This document shows positions 17,849-25,480 of a DNA stretch of 64,000 bases, one piece after another. The notes beneath the pieces were generated by a model. That model ran no database searches. It saw nothing but the letters and a program-made list of their open reading frames with translations, and had not been told where the DNA came from. The DNA lies in assembly GCA_022565665.1 (NCBI GenBank), contig JAIUMI010000006.1, positions 62,001 through 126,000 on the forward strand, read 5' to 3'. The translations under genes were made by a program, and so were the position numbers. This stretch comes from Glycocaulis sp. Lineage in GTDB: Bacteria; Pseudomonadota; Alphaproteobacteria; Caulobacterales; Maricaulaceae. Positions within the stretch are counted from its first letter, which is position 1, and the number at the start of each line of letters is the position of its first letter.

Positions 17849-18301
17849 TCACGCAGCGCGGGCGAGTTCGCCAGCGAGATTATCGAGAGACGCGCCATAG
17901 CCATGGCGATAGCCGTCCGCCATGCCGTCCACGAACTCGGTGACCTGACAGGTGACGATCTGGCGAGTGCCCGCGCCAGCCGCCGCAATCTCGATACTGA
18001 CCAGTGCCGCGCAGAGCGGCTTTCCGGCCTCGCTTATCGTTTCGGCAAACACGATCCGCTCGTTCTGGACGATATCGAGATAGAGAACTTCGGCGCGGAA
18101 CCGCAGATCGCCCTTCGCGCCGCAGCGGGCGAGGTCACGGCCGCCCACGCGAAAGTCTGACGCCTCATAGCGTAGTTCATGGTCCGGGCCGGGCACCGCC
18201 CAACGGCTCATCGCCTCACTATCCGCCCCGGCCGCGAACACCTGCTCGGGCATTGCATCGTAGCTGCGCTCAAAACGCACCGTGTCATGGGAAAGGGTCA
18301 T
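17849..18301 (-). CDS. SRPBCC/AHSA1-family protein, first paralogue
   Basis: A 150-residue START/AHSA1-like protein. Seen: MTLSHDTVRFERSYDAMPEQVF, SRWAVPGPDHELRYEASDFRVGGRD, VLYLDIVQNERIVFAETISEAGKPL and a C-terminal helix ending LAGELARAA. It is 12 bases upstream of a clear paralogue, so a tandem duplication is visible. Its ATG overlaps the stop of the SnoaL-like gene, indicating co-translation. The ligand is unknown. Confidence 0.88.
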   Translation of the reverse strand: MTLSHDTVRFERSYDAMPEQVFAAGADSEAMSRWAVPGPDHELRYEASDFRVGGRDLARCGAKGDLRFRAEVLYLDIVQNERIVFAETISEAGKPLCAALVSIEIAAAGAGTRQIVTCQVTEFVDGMADGYRHGYGASLDNLAGELARAA

Positions 18302-18645
18302 GGCTGCACCTCCTCGACATTGCGGCCGAAATACACATCGACCTCAACAATCTGCCCGCCTTCAAATCGGAACAGCTCCATATTGCGCATCCACCGCCCG
18401 TCCTGCATCTCAAGAACATAGCGCACGACCACCTCGTCATCATTCTCGACGACGCGTTCAAGATCAAAGCTCCGGATCGAATGCGCGTTCGGCCAGCAAT
18501 CCCTGAAATACGCGTCGCGGCCGATCCGGTCGTCCTGCGGGCTGGAGAAGGTGAACCCGGCTGCCAACAGAGGCTCGATGGTCGCCCTGTCCTTGTTCTC
18601 ATACGCCTTGAAATACCGCTTTACCGCGTCTGTCTGGCCACTCAT
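18298..18645 (-). CDS. SnoaL-like/NTF2-fold protein
   Basis: A 115-residue cone-shaped NTF2-fold protein: VKRYFKAYENKDRATIEPLLAAGFTF split over the first helices, then SPQDDRIGRDAYFRDCW, and strands VVRYVLEMQDGR, NMELFRFEGGQIVEVDVYFG. Family members are isomerases, hydratases or ligand binders; no catalytic residues can be assigned. ATG 18645 follows GGAGCGG. It is the first gene of the block, divergent from the HxlR regulator, with two AACCA-N15-TGGTT repeats between them. Confidence 0.82.
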   Translation of the reverse strand: MSGQTDAVKRYFKAYENKDRATIEPLLAAGFTFSSPQDDRIGRDAYFRDCWPNAHSIRSFDLERVVENDDEVVVRYVLEMQDGRWMRNMELFRFEGGQIVEVDVYFGRNVEEVQP

Positions 18646-18656
18646 CAGCCGCTCCA

Positions 18657-18720
18657 CAACCAATTGCAAACATCAACTGGTTGCAGCATGATCCGAACCA
18701 CATCAGGCATGCAAGTGGTT
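18657..18720. promoter_or_regulatory. Two AACCA-N15-TGGTT inverted repeats (putative HxlR operators)
   Basis: Repeat one has AACCA at 18658-18662 and TGGTT at 18678-18682; repeat two has AACCA at 18696-18700 and TGGTT at 18716-18720. Half-sites and 15-base spacing are identical, with centres 38 bases apart, between the divergent HxlR gene and the SnoaL/SRPBCC/DHFR block. This geometry suits cooperative binding of dimers on one DNA face. Confidence 0.6.
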
Positions 18721-18741
18721 TTTTGAGGAGAATTGCAGGCC

Positions 18742-19236
18742 ATGACCGACGCGCCCCGCTCGGGCTGTCCGATCAATCTGTCGCTGGAAGTGTTCGGCGA
18801 CCGCTGGAGCCTGCTCATCCTGCGCGACATCATCTTTGGCGGACGCAGGCATTTTCTTGACCTGATGAACAATCAGGAAGGCATCTCCACCAACATCCTT
18901 GGCGACCGGCTGAAACGCCTCGTGGCGCTGGGCATGCTGACCGCCGCGCCGGACCCCGCCCATCGCCAGCGCACGATCTACTCGCTGACCGAGCCCGCCA
19001 TACAGCTCATTCCCATCATGGCGCATCTGGGCGCGTGGGGGCGCCGGCATCTGCCCGTCACCCCTGCCCTCTCCATCCGCGCGCAATTACTCGAGGAAGG
19101 CGGCCCGGCCATGTGGGAGGACTTCATGGAGGATCTGCGCTTCGAGCACCTCGGCCAGCCGCGCAGAATGCCCTGCCGCCCATTGGTGCGCGACCGGCTG
19201 CAGGCCGCCTATGAGGCGATAGCGGGCGAGACTTGA
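18742..19236 (+). CDS. HxlR-family transcriptional regulator
   Basis: A 164-residue winged helix-turn-helix protein: CPINLSLEVFGDRWSLLILRD (Cys at about residue 9), FLDLMNNQEGISTNILGDRLKRLVALGML, and RTIYSLTEPAIQLIPIM. HxlR regulators commonly sense thiol-reactive or aldehyde stress through an N-terminal Cys such as the one seen. The C-terminal 50 residues extend beyond the core domain. ATG 18742 is preferred to an upstream TTG. It is divergent from the block it probably controls. Confidence 0.92.
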   Translation: MTDAPRSGCPINLSLEVFGDRWSLLILRDIIFGGRRHFLDLMNNQEGISTNILGDRLKRLVALGMLTAAPDPAHRQRTIYSLTEPAIQLIPIMAHLGAWGRRHLPVTPALSIRAQLLEEGGPAMWEDFMEDLRFEHLGQPRRMPCRPLVRDRLQAAYEAIAGET

Positions 19237-19243
19237 GCGCGGC

Positions 19244-20133
19244 CTAAAGCCCGAAGATCAGCGAGCGGTGCGCGGCAAGGCCTGCCATCATGCCCTCGGC
19301 CACCGCGAAGCCGACAGAACCGGCAGGACGGGCCATGTCCCCGCAGGCGAACACGCCCGGACGGCTGGTCTGCTTCACATTGCGTCGGTCTTCACGAAAG
19401 CGCCCAGCGGCCCTTCCTCGAAGGCAAGGCCCATCTGGTGTGCGATCCCCGACGCCATCTCCATACGGGGTTGGACGAACAGACCCGCCAGAGAAGCCGT
19501 GCGGTCATCAGCCAGCAGAAGATTCACGCCTTCGCCTTCCAGACGGGCCACCGGCACATTTTCCACCGTCACCCCGCGGCGTTCGAGGCCTGCGAGTTCC
19601 TCCGCGCCCGGCATGAACACGCCATCTAAATACAGGGTCGTCGGGCCCCAGTCGGGCAGCATCATCGCCTGATGCACCGCCATGGGCGAGCTGGCGATCA
19701 CGCCGAGCGGGCCTCCACCCAGCTCAAAGCCATGGCAGTAAGGACAGTGGAAAACGTGCCGGCCCCAGCGCTCCTCCAGCCCCGGAATATCGGGCAGAAC
19801 ATCGCGGATGCCGGTCGCCAGAATGATGCGGGAGGCTCTGGCGGAAATATCGCCGAGGCAGACCGCATATCCGCCCTCCACCGGCTCCACCGCGCGCGCC
19901 TCACCCTCGTGCCATTCCACGGTCGGGTAGGCCAGCAACTGCTCGCGCCCCAGCGCGGCCAGTTCCGCGGGCGGCACACCGTCATGGCCGAAAAAGCCGT
20001 GTGAGGCGGCGGCAAAGCGGTTGCGCCTGACCCCGCCATCCACGACCAGAATCCGCCTGCGCGCCCGCGCCAGCTGCAATCCGGCCGCGAGCCCTGCATA
20101 GCTGCCCCCGATAATGATGATGTCGAACTGCAT
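19244..20133 (-). pseudogene. Thioredoxin-reductase-like FAD oxidoreductase, frameshifted
   Basis: The first 252 codons encode a small NAD(P)/FAD oxidoreductase: FDIIIIGGSYAGLAAGLQLARA (FAD motif), the redox pair CPYC in HVFHCPYCHGFELGG, ASSPMAVHQAMMLP, and then FVKTDAM followed by a stop at 19375. Adding one base near 19380 restores KTDANVKQTSRPGVFACGD, then MARPAGSVGFAVAEGMMAG, and an ending at 19244. This gives the normal length of about 296 residues including the C-terminal FAD-binding motif. It is either a recent inactivating deletion or a sequencing error. It is divergent from an Rrf2 regulator. Confidence 0.85.
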
Positions 20134-20169
20134 GGCGCGCTCCTTTTGCCGTTTCTCGCCACTTTAATT

Positions 20170-20218
20170 GTTACATGTTTGCATGGGAGTCAATCCCACG
20201 CTACTTTGCAAGTTACAT
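20170..20218. promoter_or_regulatory. Divergent promoter with repeated GTTACAT boxes
   Basis: GTTACAT occurs at 20170-20176 and 20212-20218, flanking a TGGGA-GTCAA-TCCCA inverted repeat, between the oxidoreductase and the Rrf2 gene. This is an AT-rich island of about 50 bases in GC-rich DNA and a plausible Rrf2 operator. Confidence 0.4.
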
Positions 20219-20240
20219 TTGCCAGAAACAGGACGCCCCG

Positions 20241-20699
20241 ATGAGCCGTGACTACAGGCTGAGCCGCATGCTCCACGTGCTGATCCATATGGGGCAGAGT
20301 GAAAAGGCCTGCACGTCGCAGGAGATTGCGGCGATGCTGAACACCAATCCGGTGGTGGTCCGGCGTACGCTGGCGGGCCTGCGCGACCAAGGCTATGTGA
20401 TGTCGGAAAAGGGACATGGCGGCGGCTGGCGCCTCACCCGGCCGCTTGACCAGATTACCCTGCTGGACGTTCACCGCGCGCTCGGGCCGGGCGCGCTGTT
20501 CGCCATAGGCCCCAGCCGGGACAGCCCGGACTGCCTTGTGGAGCGCGCCGTGAATGCCTCCATGGCGGACGCTTTCGCCCGCGCCGAAGCCGTGCTGATC
20601 AAGGAACTGAGCGCGCGCACGCTCGCTGACATCGTGGACGGCATGCCGCACGTAGCCCGGCGCAAGACACATCACGGATCACGCGGCCACACCCCCTGA
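20241..20699 (+). CDS. Rrf2-family transcriptional regulator
   Basis: A 152-residue regulator: DYRLSRMLHVLIHMGQ, CTSQEIAAMLNTNPVVVRRTLAGLRDQGYV (helix-turn-helix), and the wing GHGGGWRLTRPLDQITLLDVHRAL. The three-Cys cluster of IscR/NsrR members is absent (only Cys in SPDCLVERAV remains in that region), so it resembles the YwnA/CymR-like cluster-free group. The open frame starts upstream, but ATG 20241 begins the conserved domain. It probably controls the divergent oxidoreductase. Confidence 0.9.
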   Translation: MSRDYRLSRMLHVLIHMGQSEKACTSQEIAAMLNTNPVVVRRTLAGLRDQGYVMSEKGHGGGWRLTRPLDQITLLDVHRALGPGALFAIGPSRDSPDCLVERAVNASMADAFARAEAVLIKELSARTLADIVDGMPHVARRKTHHGSRGHTP

Positions 20700-20771
20700 T
20701 CTGCGGCTTGATTGCGGGCGCGGGCGCGCCTAGGTTCGCGCGCGTTTTCAAACCCCGCCGGAACCTGCGCC

Positions 20772-21653
20772 ATGGCCACCAAAAAAGCGCCGTCCTTTCA
20801 GGAGCTGATCCTGACGCTCCAGCACTACTGGGCCGATCAGGGCTGCGCCATATTGCAGCCCTATGATGTGGAAGTGGGTGCCGGCACACTGCATCCGGCG
20901 ACGACGCTGCGCTCGCTGGGTCCGAAGCCATGGCGAGCGGTCTATGTGCAGCCCTCGCGCCGTCCGGGCGACGGGCGCTATGGCGAGAACCCGAACCGGC
21001 TGCAGCACTATTACCAGTTCCAGGTGCTGTTAAAGCCCTGCCCGGCCGATATTCAGGACCTCTATCTCGGCTCGCTCGATGCGCTGGGAATCGACCGGCG
21101 CTTACACGATGTGCGCTTTGTCGAGGATGACTGGGAGAACCCGACCGTCGGCGCATGGGGGCTGGGCTGGGAGGTCTGGTGCGACGGCATGGAAGTGAGC
21201 CAGTTCACTTACTTCCAGCAGGTCGGCGGGCTTGATGTGGAGCTGGTCTCCGGCGAGCTGACCTACGGGCTGGAACGCCTCGCCATGTATGTGCAGGGCG
21301 TGGAGAATGTCTACGATCTCGATTTCAACGGGGCGGGCCTGACATACGGCGATGTGTTCCTTGAGAATGAGCGCCAGCACTCGGCCTTCAATTTCGAGCA
21401 TGCCGATGTCGATATGCTGATCGAATGGTTCAAGGGCGCGGAGAAGCAGTGCATGGCGCTGCTGAGCCTGCCGACGCCCCTGCCCCTGCCCGCCTATGAC
21501 TGGTGTCTGAAGGCCTCGCACCTGTTCAACCTGGTCGATGCGCGCGGCGCGATTTCGGTCGCCGAGCGCGCCAGCTGGATTGCGCGGGTGCGCGAGCTCG
21601 CCAAGGGCTGCGCCAGCGCCTGGGTGGAACAGCAGAAAAAGGATGCCGCCTGA
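20772..21653 (+). CDS. glyQ: Glycyl-tRNA synthetase alpha subunit
   Basis: A 293-residue class II catalytic subunit that activates glycine and, with GlyS, charges tRNA-Gly. Seen: [25 protein letters not shown] split near the N-terminus, motif 2 region [32 protein letters not shown], and motif 3 [16 protein letters not shown] 20772 is the family start; an upstream in-frame ATG at 20712 would add 20 unsupported residues. Two GST genes separate it from glyS. Confidence 0.97.
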   Translation: MATKKAPSFQELILTLQHYWADQGCAILQPYDVEVGAGTLHPATTLRSLGPKPWRAVYVQPSRRPGDGRYGENPNRLQHYYQFQVLLKPCPADIQDLYLGSLDALGIDRRLHDVRFVEDDWENPTVGAWGLGWEVWCDGMEVSQFTYFQQVGGLDVELVSGELTYGLERLAMYVQGVENVYDLDFNGAGLTYGDVFLENERQHSAFNFEHADVDMLIEWFKGAEKQCMALLSLPTPLPLPAYDWCLKASHLFNLVDARGAISVAERASWIARVRELAKGCASAWVEQQKKDAA

Positions 21654-22246
21654 TGAGTGTGAAACTTTACCACAACCCGCAATCGCGCGCCGTGATGATG
21701 CACTGGCTGCTGGAGGAAATCGGCTGCCCGTACGAGCTGGTGCCTGTCCAGTATGATGACGGCTCGATGCGCTCGGACTCCTTCCTGAAGCTGAACCCGA
21801 TGGGCAAGATCCCGGTGCTGGTCGATGGCGACACGGTGGTCACCGAAACCGTCGCCATCGCGCTCTATCTCGCCGACAAGTTCAAGACGCCTAACGATCT
21901 CGCCCCTGCGATCGACGATGCCACGCGCGGCGACTATCTGCGCTGGATAGCCTTCCAGTCCGGCGCGGTGGAGCCGGCCATGATGCAGGCTGGCGCAAAG
22001 TTCGAGGCACGGCGCGAAACGGCTGGCTGGGGCTCTGCCGAACTGGTGGTAGACGTCCTGGAACAGCGCATATCGCAGGCGAGCCCGTGGCTGCTGGGCG
22101 AGAAATTTTCCGCCGCAGACGTCGTGCTCGGCGGCTCATTGAGCTGGGCGGTGGGCTGGAAGCTCTTCCCGGCAAAACCAGGCTTTGCTGACTACCTTGA
22201 ACGCCTCACCGAACGGCCCGCTTACAAGCGTGCTTATGCAACCTAG
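21653..22246 (+). CDS. Glutathione S-transferase family protein 1
   Basis: A 197-residue GST: N-terminal thioredoxin-fold (LYHNPQSRAVMMHWLLEEIGCPYELV), the cis-Pro region GKIPVLVDGDTVVTETVAIALYL with Glu-Thr for glutathione gamma-glutamyl binding, and an all-helical C-terminal domain (WLLGEKFSAADVVLGGSLSWAV). Ser in NPQSRA is the likely catalytic residue. Its ATG overlaps the glyQ stop, so the two are co-translated. Substrate unknown. Confidence 0.92.
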   Translation: MSVKLYHNPQSRAVMMHWLLEEIGCPYELVPVQYDDGSMRSDSFLKLNPMGKIPVLVDGDTVVTETVAIALYLADKFKTPNDLAPAIDDATRGDYLRWIAFQSGAVEPAMMQAGAKFEARRETAGWGSAELVVDVLEQRISQASPWLLGEKFSAADVVLGGSLSWAVGWKLFPAKPGFADYLERLTERPAYKRAYAT

Positions 22247-22264
22247 TAGAAAGCCCCGACCCTC

Positions 22265-22870
22265 GTGAGTGACGCGAAAGACCTCATCGTCTGGCATGGC
22301 CCCAATACCCGCTCCACCGGCACGGTCTGGCTGGTGGAAGAACTCGGCGTGCCCTACGAGCTGCGCAAAGTGGACGTGTTCGGCGGCGAGACGCGCGAGG
22401 CGGAATTCCTGAAAATCAATCCGGCCGGGAAAGTCCCTGCCATCCGCCACAAGGGCAAGACGCTGACCGAGATGGCCGCGATCTCGCTCTATCTGTGCGA
22501 TGAATTTCCAGATGCCGGGCTGGCACCGGCCATCCATGACCCGCTGCGCGCCGATTATCTCTACTGGAGCATTTTCCGCCCCGGCGTGCTGGAACCCGCC
22601 CTCATCACCAAGGCGCAGAACCTTGATGTAGACCCGCGCACGGTCGGCTGGGGCGAATGGGAAACCGTCATCACCCTGATCGAGACGGCGCTGAATGACG
22701 GCCCCTGGCTGCTGGGTGAGCGCTTCAGCGCGGCTGATATCCTGATTGGCGGCGCGCTCGGCTGGATGAAGCATTTCAACCTGATGCCGGGCCACTCGCC
22801 CATCAACGCCTATCTCGACCGCCTCAATGCCCGCCCCGCGCGCCAGCGCGCGCAGGCCACCAACTCCTGA
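22265..22870 (+). CDS. Glutathione S-transferase family protein 2
   Basis: A 201-residue GST (GTG start) related to the preceding gene: GPNTRSTGTVWLVEELGVPYEL, NPAGKVPAIRHKGKTLTEMAAISLYLCDEF, and GPWLLGERFSAADILIGGALGW. The shared WLLGE-FSAAD core indicates a tandem duplication that has diverged considerably. It lies 20 bases upstream of glyS. Confidence 0.92.
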   Translation: MSDAKDLIVWHGPNTRSTGTVWLVEELGVPYELRKVDVFGGETREAEFLKINPAGKVPAIRHKGKTLTEMAAISLYLCDEFPDAGLAPAIHDPLRADYLYWSIFRPGVLEPALITKAQNLDVDPRTVGWGEWETVITLIETALNDGPWLLGERFSAADILIGGALGWMKHFNLMPGHSPINAYLDRLNARPARQRAQATNS

Positions 22871-22890
22871 ACAACCGGAACGCGAAACCC

Positions 22891-25461
22891 TTGGCCCAGC
22901 TACTCATTGAAATCTTCTGCGAGGAAATCCCGGCCCGCATGCAGGCTCGCGCCGAGGATGATCTTGCCCGGCTGATGGGCGATGCGTTCAAGGCGGCGGG
23001 CCTTGGCGTGGAAAGCCTTCAAACCTTTTCCGGCCCGCGCCGTATCGGGCTGGTGGCGGAAGGTGTCCCTGCCCGCACGGCCGATGTGAGCGAGGAACGC
23101 AAGGGCCCGCGCGTCGGCTCGCCGGATAAGGCGGTACAGGGCTTTTTGCGCGGCGCGGGGCTGACGAGCCTTGATCAATGCCGCATCGACACCACCCCCA
23201 AGGGTGATTTCTACGTGGCGGTGATCGAAAAGCCCGGCCGCGATGCGGGCGAAGTGATTGCGCAGACGCTGGAAAGCACGATCCGCAATTTCCCCTGGCC
23301 GAAATCGATGAAGTTTGGCGAGGGCGAGAAGGCCCAGCGCTGGGTGCGGCCCCTGCACCGCATCATCTGCCTGCTCGACGGCGCGGTCGTGCCGGTGAAG
23401 GTGTTCGGCATTGAAGCCTCCAACCTCACCGAAGGCCACCGCATCCATTCGAAAGAGAGCCGCGTCTTCGCGGTGAAGGATTATGCCGATTACGCCGCAA
23501 AGCTGCGCGATAACGGCGTTGTCCTGACCCGCGCAGAGCGCTCAGAGATCATTCTGGACGGCGCAAAGCGCGTGTGCGCCGATGCCGGGCTGGAACTGAT
23601 CGAGGATGAGGGATTGCTGGCCGAAGTGACGGGGCTCGCCGAATGGCCGGTGGCTGTGCTGGGCGAGATCGACCCGGCCTTCCTGGATCTGCCCGCCGAA
23701 GTCATCGCGCTGACCATGAAGGTGCACCAGAAATACTTCGCGGTGCGTGATCCCAAGACCGGCCAGATCGCCCCGAAATTCGTCAAGATCGCCAATCAGG
23801 ACGCCACAGATGGCGGTAAGGCGATTGCGCACGGCGCAGGCCGCGTCGTCTCCGCGCGCCTGTCCGATGCCCGCCATTTCTGGGATCTCGACCGCAAGCG
23901 CGGGCTTGAGGCGATGGCGGGTGAGCTTTCGAAGGTCACCTTCCACGAAAAGCTCGGCACGCTGGCCGACAAGGTGGAGCGGGTCGCCGCGCTCGCGCGC
24001 GAGCTTGCCCCAGCCGTCGGTGCAGACCCGGAGCTGGCATACTGCGCAGCAAAGCTCGCCAAGGCGGACCTCGTCAGCCAGATGGTCTATGAATTCCCCG
24101 AGCTTCAGGGCGTGATGGGGCGCTATTATGCTCTGGCGGCGGGTGAACCGGCGGAGATCGCCGATGCCATCCGCGATCACTACAAGCCGCAAGGCCCGTC
24201 AGACGCGGTGCCGACAGCGCCGGTCAGCGCGGCCGTGGCGCTCGCCGACAAGCTCGACACGCTGGTCGGCTTCTGGGCGATTGATGAAAAACCCACCGGC
24301 TCGAAAGACCCGTTCGCCCTGCGGCGCGCAGCGCTGGGGGTGATCAGGATTCTGTCTGTTCAGAACCTATCTCTGCCCATTCAGCGAGCCATGTGGTTAG
24401 CCCATGTTGCATTAGTCGCGACTTGGGCAAGACCGAACGCAGATTACTCGCATTCAGCGTCTAGCTACTGGGAAGGTGAAAGCAGGCCAACGCCCAACTT
24501 GTTTGCGCCTCCTATTTCACAATGGGTAAACTGGGACGGAATTTTGGGCGGCGAACGCGGAGAGTATGTTGCCGGCGCTCAAATGGGCTTTCCCGAACTG
24601 CTTCCGCCCGACGAACCGAGCGACAAGCACCTTGCAGGCGATCGGGACCTCGAGATCGTTCGGCAAAGAGCAAAAGCGCTTGATACTGCCATCCTGAATT
24701 TCATTTTTGATGGTCCTCCTGAAAAAGCGCACGATTGGCTAACCGCGGCATCCAACACCCTTGATGAGCAGCTACCCGAATCTGCGCTGTATCTTAGCGA
24801 CCTCCTCGCCTTCTTCGCCGACCGGCTCAAAGTCCACCTCCGCGATGAGGGCATACGCCACGACGTGATCGATGCGGTGTTTGCGCTTGGCGATGATGAT
24901 CTGGTGCGCGTCACCGCGAAATCACGCGCGCTGCAGGGCTTCATTGATACCGATAATGGCGCGGCGCTGCTGGCCGGCTACCGGCGCGCGGCGAACATAT
25001 TGAAGGCCGAGGAAGGCAAGGGCTTTGACGTCGCGGCGGCGCTCAAAGAGCTTGATCCCTCTTCAAGTCCCCCCCTCGGCCCTTCGGGCCACTCCCCCCG
25101 CAAGCAGGGGGAGAAAGAGGAGGCAGCACTTTCCTCCCCCGTTCACGGGGGAGGTGTCAGCGAAGCTGACGGAGGGGGGATACTTTCCGGCCTCGCCGCT
25201 GCCGCGACCGAACCCGAAGAAGCCGCCCTCATCGCCGCACTGAAAGCCGCGTCTCAGGACGCCGCCACCGCCCTCGAAACCGAGAACTTTGAAGGCGCGA
25301 TGCGTGCGCTGGCGGGCCTTCGCGCACCCGTTGATGCCTTCTTCGAGGCGGTTACGGTGAATGCCAGCGAGGAAATGTTGCGGCGCAACAGACTTGTTCT
25401 ATTGTCGCGCATCCGCGATGCCGTCAGGGCTGTGGCAGACTTTGACCGGCTGGAAGGCTGA
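22891..25461 (+). CDS. glyS: Glycyl-tRNA synthetase beta subunit with two insertions
   Basis: An 856-residue tRNA-recognition subunit; most GlyS proteins are about 690-710. It starts with TTG (AQLLIEIFCEEIPARMQARAEDDL). Conserved blocks include GPRRIGLVAEGVP, FPWPKSMKFGEGEKAQRWVRPL, ALTMKVHQKYFAV, LSDARHFWDLDRK, DPFALRRAALGVIRI and LLAFFADRLKVHLRDEGIRHD. The extra length is explained by about 130 residues around 490-620 from lower-GC DNA, and about 40 residues around 725-765 from a hairpin cassette. Both stay in frame, so the protein is presumably functional. The C-terminal anticodon-binding-like domain continues after the cassette. Confidence 0.95.
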   Translation: MAQLLIEIFCEEIPARMQARAEDDLARLMGDAFKAAGLGVESLQTFSGPRRIGLVAEGVPARTADVSEERKGPRVGSPDKAVQGFLRGAGLTSLDQCRIDTTPKGDFYVAVIEKPGRDAGEVIAQTLESTIRNFPWPKSMKFGEGEKAQRWVRPLHRIICLLDGAVVPVKVFGIEASNLTEGHRIHSKESRVFAVKDYADYAAKLRDNGVVLTRAERSEIILDGAKRVCADAGLELIEDEGLLAEVTGLAEWPVAVLGEIDPAFLDLPAEVIALTMKVHQKYFAVRDPKTGQIAPKFVKIANQDATDGGKAIAHGAGRVVSARLSDARHFWDLDRKRGLEAMAGELSKVTFHEKLGTLADKVERVAALARELAPAVGADPELAYCAAKLAKADLVSQMVYEFPELQGVMGRYYALAAGEPAEIADAIRDHYKPQGPSDAVPTAPVSAAVALADKLDTLVGFWAIDEKPTGSKDPFALRRAALGVIRILSVQNLSLPIQRAMWLAHVALVATWARPNADYSHSASSYWEGESRPTPNLFAPPISQWVNWDGILGGERGEYVAGAQMGFPELLPPDEPSDKHLAGDRDLEIVRQRAKALDTAILNFIFDGPPEKAHDWLTAASNTLDEQLPESALYLSDLLAFFADRLKVHLRDEGIRHDVIDAVFALGDDDLVRVTAKSRALQGFIDTDNGAALLAGYRRAANILKAEEGKGFDVAAALKELDPSSSPPLGPSGHSPRKQGEKEEAALSSPVHGGGVSEADGGGILSGLAAAATEPEEAALIAALKAASQDAATALETENFEGAMRALAGLRAPVDAFFEAVTVNASEEMLRRNRLVLLSRIRDAVRAVADFDRLEG
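24350..24795 (+). other. Lower-GC in-frame insertion within glyS
   Basis: Between GVIRI and LLAFFADRLKV, which are close together in ordinary GlyS, this segment encodes about 100-130 extra residues. Its codon choice (tta, cat, gtt, ttt, aga) and base composition are visibly less GC-rich than the flanks. No known domain is recognised. The edges are approximate. Confidence 0.7.
25064..25183 (+). repeat. Translated four-hairpin cassette inside glyS
   Basis: Four short hairpins follow one another: arms GGCCC/GGGCC (25078-25090), CTCCCCC/GGGGGAG (25092-25113), CCTCCCCCG/CGGGGGAGG (25133-25154) and GTCAGC/GCTGAC (25156-25170). This resembles the C-rich palindromic repeats often found between genes in Caulobacterales, here read in frame as a Ser/Pro/Gly-rich stretch. 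Confidence 0.8.
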
Positions 25462-25480
25462 TTAGCAAGGCGAGTGAAGC

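Noticed and set aside
24350-24795. Intein in glyS
   Set aside because: The insertion lacks Cys/Ser at the start and the His-Asn plus Cys/Ser/Thr end required for protein splicing.
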